DNA of 55,247 nt. It comes from a virus. The stretch lies in the IMG/VR virus record IMGVR_UViG_3300024346_000082, positions 1 through 55,247 of that record. One strand, written 5' to 3'. The position numbers and the translations under genes were made by a program. Below are positions 26,601 through 32,993 of this stretch, one piece after another. Below the pieces are notes generated by a model, which searched no databases, was not told the DNA's origin, and worked only from the letters and a program-made list of their open reading frames with translations. The number at the start of each line of letters is the position of its first letter. The stretch's first letter is position 1.

Positions 26601-28635
26601 TGGTACTTCAAACGTAAGTGGTACAAGTGGAACTACAGGTTCAAACGGTACTTCAGGAAACGCAGGTGCTGCAGGAAATAGCGGATTAAGTGCCACTTCA
26701 GGTACATCAGGTTCAACAGGTTCAAATGGATCTAATGGTGCTGCAGGTAACAGTGGAAACAGTGCATTATCCGGTACATCAGGTTCAACAGGTACTTCAG
26801 GATCCTCAGGTAATAATGGTGCCGCCGGAAATAGTGGAAACAGCGCAGCATCAGGTACAACTGGTTCCTCAGGAACAAATGGTAGTAATGGTGCTACTGG
26901 TAACTCAGGTAACTCAGGTAACTCAGGAGTATCAGGAACAACAGGTTCAAACGGAACTTCAGGTAATAATGGCGCTTCAGGCAACTCGGGTAACTCAGGT
27001 ACTAATGGAACCTCAGGTTCAAATGGTAACTCGGGTAACTCAGGAAACTCAGGTACTAACGGAACAACAGGTTCAAACGGAACTTCAGGTAATAATGGTA
27101 ATGCAGGAAACAGTGGTTTAAGTGGATTATCAGGTACAACAGGTTCAAACGGATCTTCAGGTAATAATGGAGGCGCAGGTGCTTCAGGAGTAAGTGCAGC
27201 ATCCGGTACTTCAGGTTCAACAGGTTCAAACGGATCTTCAGGTAACAACGGTGCAGCGGGAAACAGTGGAAACAGCGCATTATCAGGTACAACTGGTTCA
27301 TCAGGAACAAATGGTAGTAATGGTGTTGCAGGTAACAGTGGAAATAGCGCATTATCAGGAACAACAGGTTCAAACGGAACTTCAGGCAACAATGGTAATA
27401 ACGGTGCCTCAGGAAACTCAGGAAATTCAGGAACTAATGGAACCACAGGTTCAAATGGTACTTCAGGAGCAGCAGGGAATTCAGGAAACTCAGGATTATC
27501 AGGTACAAACGGAACCACAGGTTCAAACGGTAATAATGGTGCTGCAGGAAACTCAGGAAATAGTGGTTTAAGTGGAACTTCAGGTTCAAACGGTACTTCA
27601 GGAGCAGCAGGAAATTCAGGAAACTCAGGATTATCAGGTACAAACGGAACCTCAGGTTCAAATGGTAATAACGGAGGAGCAGGAGCAAGTGGAATAAGTG
27701 GTGCTTCAGGAACTTCAGGTTCAAATGGTTCAAGTGGTAACAATGGAAACGCAGGTGCTTCAGGTAACTCAGGACTATCAGGAACAAATGGAACTACAGG
27801 TTCAAACGGTACTTCAGGAGCTGCAGGTAACTCAGGAAACTCAGGATTATCAGGAACAAATGGTACAAGTGGTTCAGCTGGTAATAATGGAGGTGCAGGT
27901 CCTAGTGGAGTAAGTGGTGCTTCAGGAACTTCAGGTTCAAACGGATCTTCAGGTAATAATGGTAACGCAGGTGCTTCAGGAGTAAGTGCAGTATCAGGAA
28001 CTACTGGAACTTCAGGTTCAAATGGAAACTCAGGTAACAATGGTGCTAGTGGAGCTAATGGTACTTCAGGAGTAAATGGTTCAAATGGTACTACTGGAGC
28101 TTCGGGTACAAGTGGTCAATCAATCAATGGTACATCAGGTATTAGTGGTGGTGTATTTACTAACCAACCTGATTACTTAGTACGCACAACAAGTACAACA
28201 ACAGTACAAAGTGTATCGTTCTTATATGCTGATATGACAAACAGCAGATTAGGTGTTGGTACAACTTCTCCATCATATCCTCTACACGTAAGCGGTAACG
28301 TAAGTGGTGTATCTATATACGCATCAAATGATATTCAAGCATTCTCTGATAGAAGAGTAAAAGGTGATATACAAATAATAGAAGATGCTATCAATAAAAT
28401 TAACCAAATAAATGGTGTAACATTTACAAGATTAGATGATAAAGAAAATTATAAAGGTAGACATGCAGGTGTAATTGCACAAGAAGTAGAATTAATTCTC
28501 CCAGAAGTAGTTAATACAGATGCTATAACAGGAATGAAATCAGTAGCATATGGTAACTTAAATGCTTTATTAATTGAAGCAATTAAAGAATTAAGTAAAA
28601 AAGTCAAAGATTTAGAAGATAAATTAAATAAATAA
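14650..28635 (+). CDS. Giant collagen-like fibre protein with S74 intramolecular chaperone, 4,661 aa
   Basis: Predicted virion fibre or adhesin. N-terminal domain 1-121 is beta-rich (VRFLDQVPVGVYNVD; FPFSGSAVITGSLVISGS) and probably attaches to the virion or trimerises. Residues 122-4499 are Gly-X-Y triplets almost without Pro, Lys, Arg or aromatic residues; Gly, Ser, Thr, Asn and Ala dominate. From residue 299 on, one triplet in roughly every seven to ten lacks Gly (ALS, ATS, QTS, NIS and similar), giving a super-repeat of about 24-30 residues. The C-terminus (4500-4661) has a short beta domain, then an S74 endosialidase-type chaperone with S4566-D4567 and K4571 in SDRRVK, the self-cleavage site of that family, and a terminal coiled coil (KELSKKVKDLEDKLNK). 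Cleavage would release about 95 residues after trimer folding. There are no frameshifts or stops over 13,986 nt. It covers a quarter of the window. Confidence 0.93.
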   Translation: MAQVRFLDQVPVGVYNVDPNNTGGGTIDIYQNGTLVSSSVPFLNFSGSVALTTFDTTGVTVYVSASSVGFPFSGSAVITGSLVISGSSQPLILQTLPVQAGPYVVTYNPTTGLVGYVNSSSGTSGVNGSNGTAGVAGTSGTSGTSGTNGLSGSTGSSGTSGANGTNGTNGTNGNSGSTGSSGTSGVNGTNGTSGTNGNSGSTGSSGTSGANGTNGTNGTNGLSGSTGFSGTSGDNGTNGTNGTNGLSGSTGSSGTSGANGINGTSGTNGLSGSTGSSGTSGINGTNGTSGVAGNSGLSQTSGTSGTSGTNGTSGVAGTNGNSGTTGTSGTSGNNATSGNAGTSGSSNTTGTSGTSGNNATSGNAGSSGASATSGSTGTSGSSGANGNAGSSALSGTSGTSGSNGTSGVIGTNGLSQEAGTSGTSGSNGTSGVAGASGLSQTSGTAGSSGTTGSSGNAGNNGSSALSGTSGTSGSNGTSGAAGNSGLSNTSGTSGSTGTNGSAGNAGNSGGSSTSGTSGSTGTSGSTGNAGSGGASALSSTSGSTGSSGSSGSSGAAGNSGLSALSGTSGSTGSNGTSGNIGNNGSSALSGTSGSTGSSGSNGVDGNSGLSATSGTSGSTGTNGSSGNAGVSGASSTAGSSGSTGTNGSSGNAGNSGASALSGTSGSTGSSGSSGSNGAAGNSGLSNISGTSGSTGSNGSSGLNGSQGTSAESGTSGSTGSSGTSGSSGAAGVSALSATSGTTGSSGTVGSAGVAGSSALSATSGTSGSNGSSGITGTSGLSAESGTSGSSGSNGSSGVIGTNGLSTLSGTSGSTGSSGTSGSTGVAGGSGLSNTSGTTGSSGTSGSAGIAGVSALSSTSGSTGSNGTSGIEGTSGLSALSGTSGSTGSNGTSGNIGSNGTSALSSTSGSTGSNGSSGLAGSQGTSALSGTSGSAGSNGSTGIAGTNGLSAESGTSGSTGSSGTSGSAGFAGQSGLSSTSGTSGSTGTNGSTGNAGTSGASNTAGSSGSTGSNGSSGNAGNSGASALSGTSGSTGSNGTSGSAGIAGNSGLSATAGTSGSTGSNGSTGVAGTSGDSNTSGTAGSTGTSGSSGNAGNSGASALSGTSGSTGSNGTNGAAGNSGISNISGTSGSTGSNGSSGIAGSSGASELSGTSGSSGTNGTSGNAGNNGASALSGTSGSTGSSGSNGSAGAAGNSGLSATAGTSGSTGSNGSSGIAGSSGASALSGTSGSTGTNGSSGAAGSNGTSALSGTSGSTGSSGTSGSAGAAGNSGLSATSGTSGSTGTNGSTGNAGSNGASASSGTSGSTGTNGSTGAAGTSGASQTSGTAGSSGNSGTSGSTGTSGSAGAAGDSGLSQTSGTSGSSGSVGTSGNIGTSGLSRTSGTSGSTGTNGTSGDGDTGTSGLSRSSGSSGSTGTNGSSGNAGNSGASALSGTSGSTGSSGSNGSAGAAGNSGLSALSGTSGSSGTNGSTGNAGTNGASQLSGTSGSSGTNGSTGAAGTSGASTTSGTAGSSGTSGSTGTNGTSGNAGNSGSSALSGTSGSSGSNGSNGAAGNNGASALSGTSGSTGSSGTSGSVGAAGNSGASALSGTSGSSGSNGSNGATGIAGTSGASSTSGTAGSSGTSGSTGTNGTSGASGNSGLSTTSGTSGSSGTNGSTGNAGTSGASNASGSSGSTGSNGSSGNAGNNGASNISGTSGSSGSAGTTGAAGTNGLSQLSGTSGSSGTNGSTGIAGTSGASVTSGTAGSSGTSGSTGTNGSSGIAGNSGASATSGTSGSTGSNGSSGAVGSSGVSALSGTSGSTGSNGTSGNTGTSGSSALSGTSGSTGSSGTSGSAGAAGNSGLSSTSGTTGSSGTSGSAGAAGNSGLSQTSGTSGSTGSNGSSGVAGTSGASALSGTSGSTGTNGSSGIAGSQGASALSGTSGSTGSSGTSGSAGVAGASAISATSGTTGSSGTTGSAGASGQSGSSSTSGTSGSTGTTGSSGIAGSSGNSSLSGSSGSTGSNGSSGVAGTSGLSALSGTSGSTGSSGTSGSAGASGNSGLSATSGTSGSTGSNGSSGAAGTSGASALSGTSGSTGSSGTSGSAGIAGASALSSTSGSTGSSGSSGSNGVAGNSGLSNTSGTSGSTGTSGSAGAAGASALSATSGTSGSSGTVGSSGNAGTSGASNTSGSAGTSGSTGTSGSAGAAGNSGLSNTSGTSGSTGTNGSAGNAGNSGLSNTSGTSGSTGTNGSSGNAGTSGISALSGTSGSTGSNGSSGNAGNSGASALSGTSGSTGSNGTSGSAGIAGLSALSATSGTSGSSGTVGSSGNAGTNGLSQASGTSGSSGSAGTSGAVGTNGLSQLSGTSGSSGTNGSTGAAGTSGASTTSGTAGSSGTSGSTGTNGTSGNAGNSGASATSGTSGSTGTSGSAGAAGNSGLSQTSGTSGSTGSNGSSGNAGNSGASALSGTSGSTGSSGSSGSSGAAGLSGASATSGTAGSSGTSGSTGTSGSAGNAGNSGLSFTSGTSGSTGSNGSNGNAGNSGASALSGTSGSTGSSGTSGSAGAAGNSGLSQTSGTSGSTGTNGSSGNAGNSGASALSGTSGSSGSNGSNGVSGNAGTSGASATSGTAGSSGTSGSTGTSGSAGVAGNSGLSQTSGTSGSTGTNGSTGNAGTSGASALSGTSGSTGSSGSSGSNGVAGNSGASALSGTSGSSGSNGSAGAAGNSGLSATSGTSGSTGTNGSTGNAGNSGASALSGTSGSSGSNGSNGATGNAGTSGASATSGTSGSTGTNGSAGVAGNSGLSQTSGTAGSSGTSGTSGNNGTSGLSSTSGSAGSSGSNGSSGADGTSGLSRTSGTSGSTGTNGSSGNAGNSGASALSGTSGSTGSSGTSGSAGVAGNSGLSATSGTSGSTGTSGSSGAAGLSGASATSGTSGSTGSNGSSGAAGTSGASSTSGTAGSSGTSGSTGTSGSSGASGVAGTSGASATSGTSGSAGTGGSSGISGASGISAVSGTSGSSGSNGSSGNTGSNGASALSGTSGSTGSNGSSGNTGNSGASALSGTSGSTGSSGTNGSAGVAGVSALSATSGTTGSSGTNGSTGVAGASALSATSGTSGSTGTNGSSGNAGNSGASALSGTSGSSGSTGSNGAAGASGTSNISGTSGTTGSNGSNGNAGVAGNSGLSATSGTTGSSGTTGSAGIAGNSGASALSGTSGSSGSAGSNGAAGANGTSNISGTSGSTGTNGSSGNAGNSGASALSGTSGSTGSSGTNGSAGVTGNSGASAASGTSGSSGSNGSNGATGANGTSGASATSGTSGSTGTNGSSGNAGNSGASALSGTSGSTGSNGSNGAAGANGTSNISGTSGTTGSAGSSGNAGAAGNSGLSSTSGTSGSTGTNGSSGAAGNSGLSAISGTSGTTGSNGSNGAAGANGTSNVSGTSGSTGSAGSNGNAGIAGNSGLSATSGTSGSTGTNGSSGNAGNSGASALSGTSGTTGSSGTNGSAGVAGNSGLSALSGTSGTSGSNGSNGAAGNSGASALSGTSGSTGSSGTNGSNGISGNSGASAASGTSGSSGSNGSNGATGANGTSGASATSGTSGSTGTNGSTGAAGNSGLSQTSGTSGSTGSNGTSGAIGTSGASQTSGTAGSSGTSGSTGTNGTSGAAGNSGLSQTSGTSGSTGTNGSNGNAGNSGASALSGTSGSTGSNGSNGAAGNSGTSNISGTSGSTGSTGSNGAAGASGTSNVSGTSGTTGSNGSNGNAGVAGNSGLSATSGTSGSTGSSGTTGAAATSGQSTQSAVSGSSGSSGTSGSAGAAGNNGASAASGTSGSSGTTGSNGAAGANGTSNISGTSGTTGSNGSSGNAGAAGNSGLSATSGTSGSTGTNGSAGNAGNSGASSVSGTSGTTGSNGSSGGAAVAGVSTISATSGSSGSNGTNGAAGNSGTSNISGTSGTTGSNGTSGNAGAAGNSGLSATSGTSGSTGTNGSSGNAGNSGASAVSGTSGTSGSNGSNGAAGANGTSNVSGTSGTTGSNGTSGNAGAAGNSGLSATSGTSGSTGSNGSNGAAGNSGNSALSGTSGSTGTSGSSGNNGAAGNSGNSAASGTTGSSGTNGSNGATGNSGNSGNSGVSGTTGSNGTSGNNGASGNSGNSGTNGTSGSNGNSGNSGNSGTNGTTGSNGTSGNNGNAGNSGLSGLSGTTGSNGSSGNNGGAGASGVSAASGTSGSTGSNGSSGNNGAAGNSGNSALSGTTGSSGTNGSNGVAGNSGNSALSGTTGSNGTSGNNGNNGASGNSGNSGTNGTTGSNGTSGAAGNSGNSGLSGTNGTTGSNGNNGAAGNSGNSGLSGTSGSNGTSGAAGNSGNSGLSGTNGTSGSNGNNGGAGASGISGASGTSGSNGSSGNNGNAGASGNSGLSGTNGTTGSNGTSGAAGNSGNSGLSGTNGTSGSAGNNGGAGPSGVSGASGTSGSNGSSGNNGNAGASGVSAVSGTTGTSGSNGNSGNNGASGANGTSGVNGSNGTTGASGTSGQSINGTSGISGGVFTNQPDYLVRTTSTTTVQSVSFLYADMTNSRLGVGTTSPSYPLHVSGNVSGVSIYASNDIQAFSDRRVKGDIQIIEDAINKINQINGVTFTRLDDKENYKGRHAGVIAQEVELILPEVVNTDAITGMKSVAYGNLNALLIEAIKELSKKVKDLEDKLNK
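15013..28146 (+). repeat. 13.1-kb collagen-like coding repeat array
   Basis: About 4,378 codons of G-X-Y, with the DNA built from recurring hexamers and nonamers (tcaggt, ggttcaaca, ggaaatagtgga). Three zones: uninterrupted triplets with TNG and TSG runs (15013-15543); interrupted super-repeats with a Gly-less triplet closing each unit (15544 to about 26730); and an Asn-rich zone with NNG and NSG runs (about 26730-28146). Copies differ by many synonymous changes, so the array is old rather than a recent slippage expansion. Such DNA is prone to recombination and assembly error, so its exact length should be treated with care. Confidence 0.95.
28345..28635 (+). other. S74 intramolecular chaperone domain of the giant fibre
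   Basis: Codes for residues 4566-4661. It begins at the predicted scissile Ser-Asp with the Lys dyad partner five residues on, followed by the family segments INGVTFTRLDD, HAGVIAQEVE, LPEVV, and VAYGNLNALLIEAIKEL. In the known family the trimeric chaperone folds the fibre and then cuts itself off. Confidence 0.9.
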
Positions 28636-28637
28636 AA

Positions 28638-29336
28638 ATGGCAGTTCCAACTTCAAGTATAAATTTTAGTGATATATGGAGTGAAGCTAATGGTGCTTAT
28701 TCTACAGGTATCCTTAGCTTAAATACTATGAGTTTTTTTTCATATTTTACAGGTCTAAATGGTTCTGGTAATCAACCTGATAATAATTGGGGACAAGGTG
28801 AAGGATCAGGAGCAAATAGAATATATCTTACTACTGCAAAAACTACAAATATAAAAGTAAGTGATTTTTCAGGATTAAATTATTTTTATGATAGTAATTA
28901 TGATAGATTAATAACTGTTAATGGTGCCTATAGTGGTCCTTCTCCCATAATGCCCCCAGACCCACCAGATTGTTATGATTTTAATATTAGATTAACCCTT
29001 TACGATAGTTCATTAACATATATATATGCTGCTGGAGGATTCTCCCTAGCTCCATTTTTCCCTACTTTTGGAGCTGACATACAGCAAGATACTATTACCC
29101 CACTAATAAACACTTATTATTGGGTTTTAGACATCCAAACATCTCCTTCATACCCTGGTCTTGCAGGAGCTGTAACTGCAAATTTTTTTATTAATGGTAG
29201 TCCATTTTTTACAAGTGCAACGGTAAATAATGGAGGTAATACTTATGACTCAACAACTTATGGCACTGCAACAATAGCTCTTAATTCACCATTAGCAAAT
29301 AAAACAGGTTCACTTTGGGATGTTACTATGAGCTAA
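28638..29336 (+). CDS. Fibre-associated hypothetical protein, 232 aa
   Basis: Function not recognised. The N-terminus (SSINFSDIWSEANGAYSTG) resembles the short motif that opens many tail-fibre and minor tail proteins. The remainder is aromatic, Gly/Ser/Thr-rich and likely all beta, with a Pro-rich patch (MPPDPPDCYD) near residue 110. It lies 2 nt after the giant fibre stop and is presumably co-translated with it, so it may cap or bind the fibre. No catalytic motif is seen. Confidence 0.65.
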   Translation: MAVPTSSINFSDIWSEANGAYSTGILSLNTMSFFSYFTGLNGSGNQPDNNWGQGEGSGANRIYLTTAKTTNIKVSDFSGLNYFYDSNYDRLITVNGAYSGPSPIMPPDPPDCYDFNIRLTLYDSSLTYIYAAGGFSLAPFFPTFGADIQQDTITPLINTYYWVLDIQTSPSYPGLAGAVTANFFINGSPFFTSATVNNGGNTYDSTTYGTATIALNSPLANKTGSLWDVTMS

Positions 29337-29362
29337 GTTTGGAACTTTAAATTTTCTTTAGT

Positions 29363-29371
29363 ATATTTATT
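29363..29371 (+). promoter_or_regulatory. Putative late promoter element (variant ATATTTATT)
   Basis: Differs from the recurrent nonamer only in the last base. It sits in the 49-nt gap before the glycosyltransferase genes, 14 nt before the ATG, so these genes would be expressed late, with the fibre. Confidence 0.45.
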
Positions 29372-29385
29372 GGAAATAAGTTATT

Positions 29386-32043
29386 ATGAAAAAATTGTTA
29401 TATGTTGCACCGCATCTATCAACTGGCGGACTCCCTCAATATTTAACTAAAAAAATTGAATTACTTAAAGATGAATTTGAAATTTATCTTGTAGAATGGG
29501 TTGATTGTACTGGAGGTATTCTTGTAGTTACAAAAAATAAAATCCAAAACCTTATTGATCCGGATAAATTCTTTACATTAGAAGAAAATAAAATAGAACT
29601 GATTGATATTATTAATCAAGTCCAACCTGATATTATCCATTTGGAAGAAATTCCTGAGTTTTTTATGGATGAAGAAGTAGCCAAACAAATTTATAAACAA
29701 GATAGAAGTTATATCATTATAGAAACGTCACATGATTCTTCTTATAACACAGAAGATAAACGTTTCTTTCCTGATAAATTCATGTTTGTATCTCAATGGC
29801 AAATAAATCAATATAAAGATATTAACGTTCCTAGCGTATTAGTCGAATATCCTATTGAATATATAGAACGTCCTGACCGTGAAGAGGCATTGCGTAATCT
29901 ACAATTAGATCCCGCTAAAAAACACGTTTTACATGTTGGATTATATACATCTCGTAAAAATCAAGCTGAATTTTTTGAATATGCTAAACAATTTCCTGAT
30001 GTGGAATTTCATAGTTTAGGAAACCGAGCAGATAATTTTAAATGGTATTGGGAACCATTAGCTCAAAACACTCCCCCAAATTTAACATGGTGGAACGAAC
30101 GTACAGACGTTGATAAATTCTATCAGGCAATGGATTTATTCTTGTTTACCTCTCGTGGACATGATAATGATAAAGAAACAATGCCATTAGTTATTCGTGA
30201 GGCCATTTCAAATCAAATCCCTACATTAATATATAATCTCCCAGTTTATTTAAATTATTTTGATAAATTTAAAACTATTAATTATTTAAAGTTTGATGAT
30301 TTTAAAATTAATTGTAATAAAATTGCTGAAAAATTAGGTGTTAAAGAATCTAATTTAAATGAAGAAATTTTTATATTATCAACTTTCCCAATAAGTGATA
30401 CTATAGTTGAAACTACATTAAAAACAATTGATTCAATTCATGCTAGAGGAACAAAAGTATTAGTTACATCACATATTCCTGTTCCATTTGCTATAGAAGC
30501 AAAAGCAGATTATGTTGTTGTTGATAACAATAATATTTTAACTAAACATTCATATTATTGTAATTATTGGGCTGATCTTCCTGATCATAAAGTCCATATT
30601 AATTTAAGAGGAAATGATAATGATTTATATCATGGCCCTAGTGTTTATTCAAATTATGTAAACGGTGCTGCTTTAGCTAAAAATTTAGGATATAAAAAAT
30701 TATTCTTTATCAATTTTGATTACACTATTCAAAATACAAAACATATTAATGAAGTATCTGAAATATTAGATAATAAAAAAGCATACTTTGGTAAATATAG
30801 AGCATCAGAAGGTGATGCTTTACATACTTATTTTTATGCTTCCAACTCAGATTTCTTTTTAGATCATGTTCACCAAGTATTTAATACTGAAGATTATGAA
30901 CATTTACGTTTCCAATTAGGAAGTGAAAGTAATGGTTTAGAAAATATGTGGCATCATATATTTAAACGAAGTTCAGATCAAATTTATTTTGAAGATATTG
31001 AAATATTTAATCAAAAAAGTATAGAAACTTTTGATCATTCTGATTTTTCCCAAGTAGAATATTACACTGTACTATCTACTAATATTCCTAACACATTTGC
31101 TCCTTATATTAGAATTTCTAATAGTAAAGAATCAAGATTAATTCAAATTAAAGTACTTGATAAGGATAAAAACGAAGTATTCTTTGATGAATTAAACATA
31201 GAGGGTAAAACAGATTATTATAAAATCCTTCCATACGAAGAAGGAATGGAGGTAGTATTTACTATAAGTAATTACCATAAAATCCTAAAAATCACCACAA
31301 TCCAGGTAACAAATTTAGAATTTAATGGAAGTATTGAAGTAAAAAATCATTTACCTAAAATTAAATTAATGCATTTAGTTACTGAACCTGAAACTAATGA
31401 AAAAGAAATCCGTTCAATAGATAATATTAAAGATTTCTGTAAAAAAACAGGTATATTATACGAACAACGAGTTAATGAAATATGGAAAGGGCTTCCACCT
31501 AAAGAAACATGTGCACGTCCACACGAAATTCAAGAAGTACCTGGTTATTATAAATTAGCTCCTGGACATTATGGTTGTTATTTAGCTCATAAAAATGCTA
31601 TATGCGCTGAGGATAATACAGACTATGATTTTGTATTAATCGTAGAAGGCGATGTTATAGTAGATAGTGATTATCAAGAGTTATATGAATCTTTAATTCG
31701 ATTTAATAAATTATCATATCAAACAGATATGGATGTTATTGGATTTGGAAATCCATGGCAAGATAGAAATTTAAATGGACCTAAAATTGATGACATTTAT
31801 ACAAATGTAACCCCTTTTATCCCAGCACAATCATATTTAATTAATAATATTAAAACTAAAAAAATTAAAACATTATTAGAAACTATGACTTGGGATGCTA
31901 TTGATTTATGGATGTGTAATGTTGCTAAATTAAAAATAGGAACAGCCGAAAAAATTTATACAAAACATCTCCCAGGTTATAGTATTATAGAACAAACTGT
32001 TAAAGATGCTTCAACCGATAACCCTTTAATATTTACAACATAA
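29386..32043 (+). CDS. Multidomain glycosyltransferase (GT-B domain + GT25-like domain)
   Basis: Predicted to transfer two or more sugars. Residues 1-310 form a GT-B/GT4-like unit (VAPHLSTGGLPQYLTKKIELL near the start; HVLHVGLYTSRKNQAEFF, then KETMPLVIREAISNQIPTL). Residues about 320-470 are a second, unassigned alpha/beta domain (ILSTFPISDTIVETTLKTI; HSYYCNYWADLPDHKV). Residues about 545-655 look like a beta-sandwich linker. Residues 659-880 resemble GT25, the family containing LPS galactosyltransferases and procollagen galactosyltransferases: HYGCYLAHKNAI, then LIVEGDVIVD with E754-G-D756 where GT25 usually has E-D-D. It shares a TAATG junction with the next gene. Position beside a collagen-like fibre suggests the fibre as substrate; host surface polysaccharide is the alternative. 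Confidence 0.75.
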   Translation: MKKLLYVAPHLSTGGLPQYLTKKIELLKDEFEIYLVEWVDCTGGILVVTKNKIQNLIDPDKFFTLEENKIELIDIINQVQPDIIHLEEIPEFFMDEEVAKQIYKQDRSYIIIETSHDSSYNTEDKRFFPDKFMFVSQWQINQYKDINVPSVLVEYPIEYIERPDREEALRNLQLDPAKKHVLHVGLYTSRKNQAEFFEYAKQFPDVEFHSLGNRADNFKWYWEPLAQNTPPNLTWWNERTDVDKFYQAMDLFLFTSRGHDNDKETMPLVIREAISNQIPTLIYNLPVYLNYFDKFKTINYLKFDDFKINCNKIAEKLGVKESNLNEEIFILSTFPISDTIVETTLKTIDSIHARGTKVLVTSHIPVPFAIEAKADYVVVDNNNILTKHSYYCNYWADLPDHKVHINLRGNDNDLYHGPSVYSNYVNGAALAKNLGYKKLFFINFDYTIQNTKHINEVSEILDNKKAYFGKYRASEGDALHTYFYASNSDFFLDHVHQVFNTEDYEHLRFQLGSESNGLENMWHHIFKRSSDQIYFEDIEIFNQKSIETFDHSDFSQVEYYTVLSTNIPNTFAPYIRISNSKESRLIQIKVLDKDKNEVFFDELNIEGKTDYYKILPYEEGMEVVFTISNYHKILKITTIQVTNLEFNGSIEVKNHLPKIKLMHLVTEPETNEKEIRSIDNIKDFCKKTGILYEQRVNEIWKGLPPKETCARPHEIQEVPGYYKLAPGHYGCYLAHKNAICAEDNTDYDFVLIVEGDVIVDSDYQELYESLIRFNKLSYQTDMDVIGFGNPWQDRNLNGPKIDDIYTNVTPFIPAQSYLINNIKTKKIKTLLETMTWDAIDLWMCNVAKLKIGTAEKIYTKHLPGYSIIEQTVKDASTDNPLIFTT

Positions 32044-32993
32044 TGAAAATCTGTCAAGTCGATCCGGGTTGTGGTATTCCAATCCCACCTCCAGCATGGG
32101 GAGCTATTGAAAAAATTGTTTGGGAATTTACCCAAAATCTAAAAGAATTAGGACATGAAGTAGATATTAAAATGTCAGGTCAAATTAATCCTGGAGAATA
32201 TGATATAGTTCATTGTCACGTAGCTAATCTAGCAATTCAATTAGCAGAAAGAGGTATACCATATGTTTACCAATTACACGACCATCATGCTTTCTTTTAT
32301 GGTAAGGATTCTCATGTTTATAAAGAAAACCTCCAAGCAATTGAAGGTTCACTTATATCTTTAATGCCTGCTAGATTTTTAGTTGACTACTTTGAAAGTG
32401 ATAAATGTGTTTATTTCTCTCATGGTGTTAACACAAATGAATTATATCCAAAACAAAAAAATACTCCTGCTAATCCAAAACTATTAATGATAGCTAATAA
32501 TGGTTTAGGTGGAGATCCTACATTTGATAGAAAAGGTTTTGCTTTAGGGTTAGGGTTAGCAATGCTTAATAATTTAGAAATTACAATAGCAGGCCCTTCA
32601 GATAATAAAAGATTTTTTAATGGACACCTGTGGATGTTAGGTTACCCTAAACTAAACTTGGTTTTTGATACTCCTAATAGTAAATTATTGGAATTATATC
32701 ACACCCACGATATTTTTATACACCCAACTATTTTAGAAGCTGGACATCCTAATTTAACAATGATTGAAGCAGCAGCTGCTGGTTTACCTCTTATTGCTAA
32801 CTGGGAAATTGAAACAGATTTTCACGGTGCTTGGAGATCTCCACGTGATGTATTTGAAATGGATAGAGGTTTAAAAGATATATTAAGTAATTGGTCATTA
32901 TATAGAGATAAATTAGTAGTAACATCTCAAGAATTATCATGGTTTAACCGTTCTAAAGAATTAATTAAAGTATATGAAAGAAATATTGATTAA
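32043..32993 (+). CDS. Glycosyltransferase family 4-like
   Basis: GT-B-fold glycosyltransferase of 316 residues. The N-terminal domain has PPPAWGAIEKIVWEFTQNL (16-34), the usual Gly/Ala-rich acceptor-side loop, and VHCHVANLAIQL. The C-terminal domain carries E232-A-G-H-P-N-L-T-M-I-E242 followed by AAAAGLPLIA, a variant of the E-x7-E donor-binding motif with nine rather than seven residues between the glutamates. The nucleotide sugar is unknown. It starts on the last base of the preceding glycosyltransferase stop and its end overlaps the following gene by 20 nt, so the three act as one unit. The shortness (GT4 is often 350-400) suggests a trimmed phage form. Confidence 0.78.
   Translation: MKICQVDPGCGIPIPPPAWGAIEKIVWEFTQNLKELGHEVDIKMSGQINPGEYDIVHCHVANLAIQLAERGIPYVYQLHDHHAFFYGKDSHVYKENLQAIEGSLISLMPARFLVDYFESDKCVYFSHGVNTNELYPKQKNTPANPKLLMIANNGLGGDPTFDRKGFALGLGLAMLNNLEITIAGPSDNKRFFNGHLWMLGYPKLNLVFDTPNSKLLELYHTHDIFIHPTILEAGHPNLTMIEAAAAGLPLIANWEIETDFHGAWRSPRDVFEMDRGLKDILSNWSLYRDKLVVTSQELSWFNRSKELIKVYERNID

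Noticed and set aside
14736-28040. Very long antisense ORFs (up to 778 and 703 codons) reading as Pro-Glu-Val-Pro repeats, and short + frame ORFs rich in Val, Gln and Leu
   Set aside because: They are mirrors of the Gly-X-Y codon repeats: tca-ggt read on the other strand gives Pro and Glu/Val codons without stops. No promoter, leader or domain supports them.
15013-28146. CRISPR-like or satellite repeat array
   Set aside because: There is no constant repeat with unique spacers; the repeats are codon-phased, carry many synonymous changes and lie in a single intact ORF.
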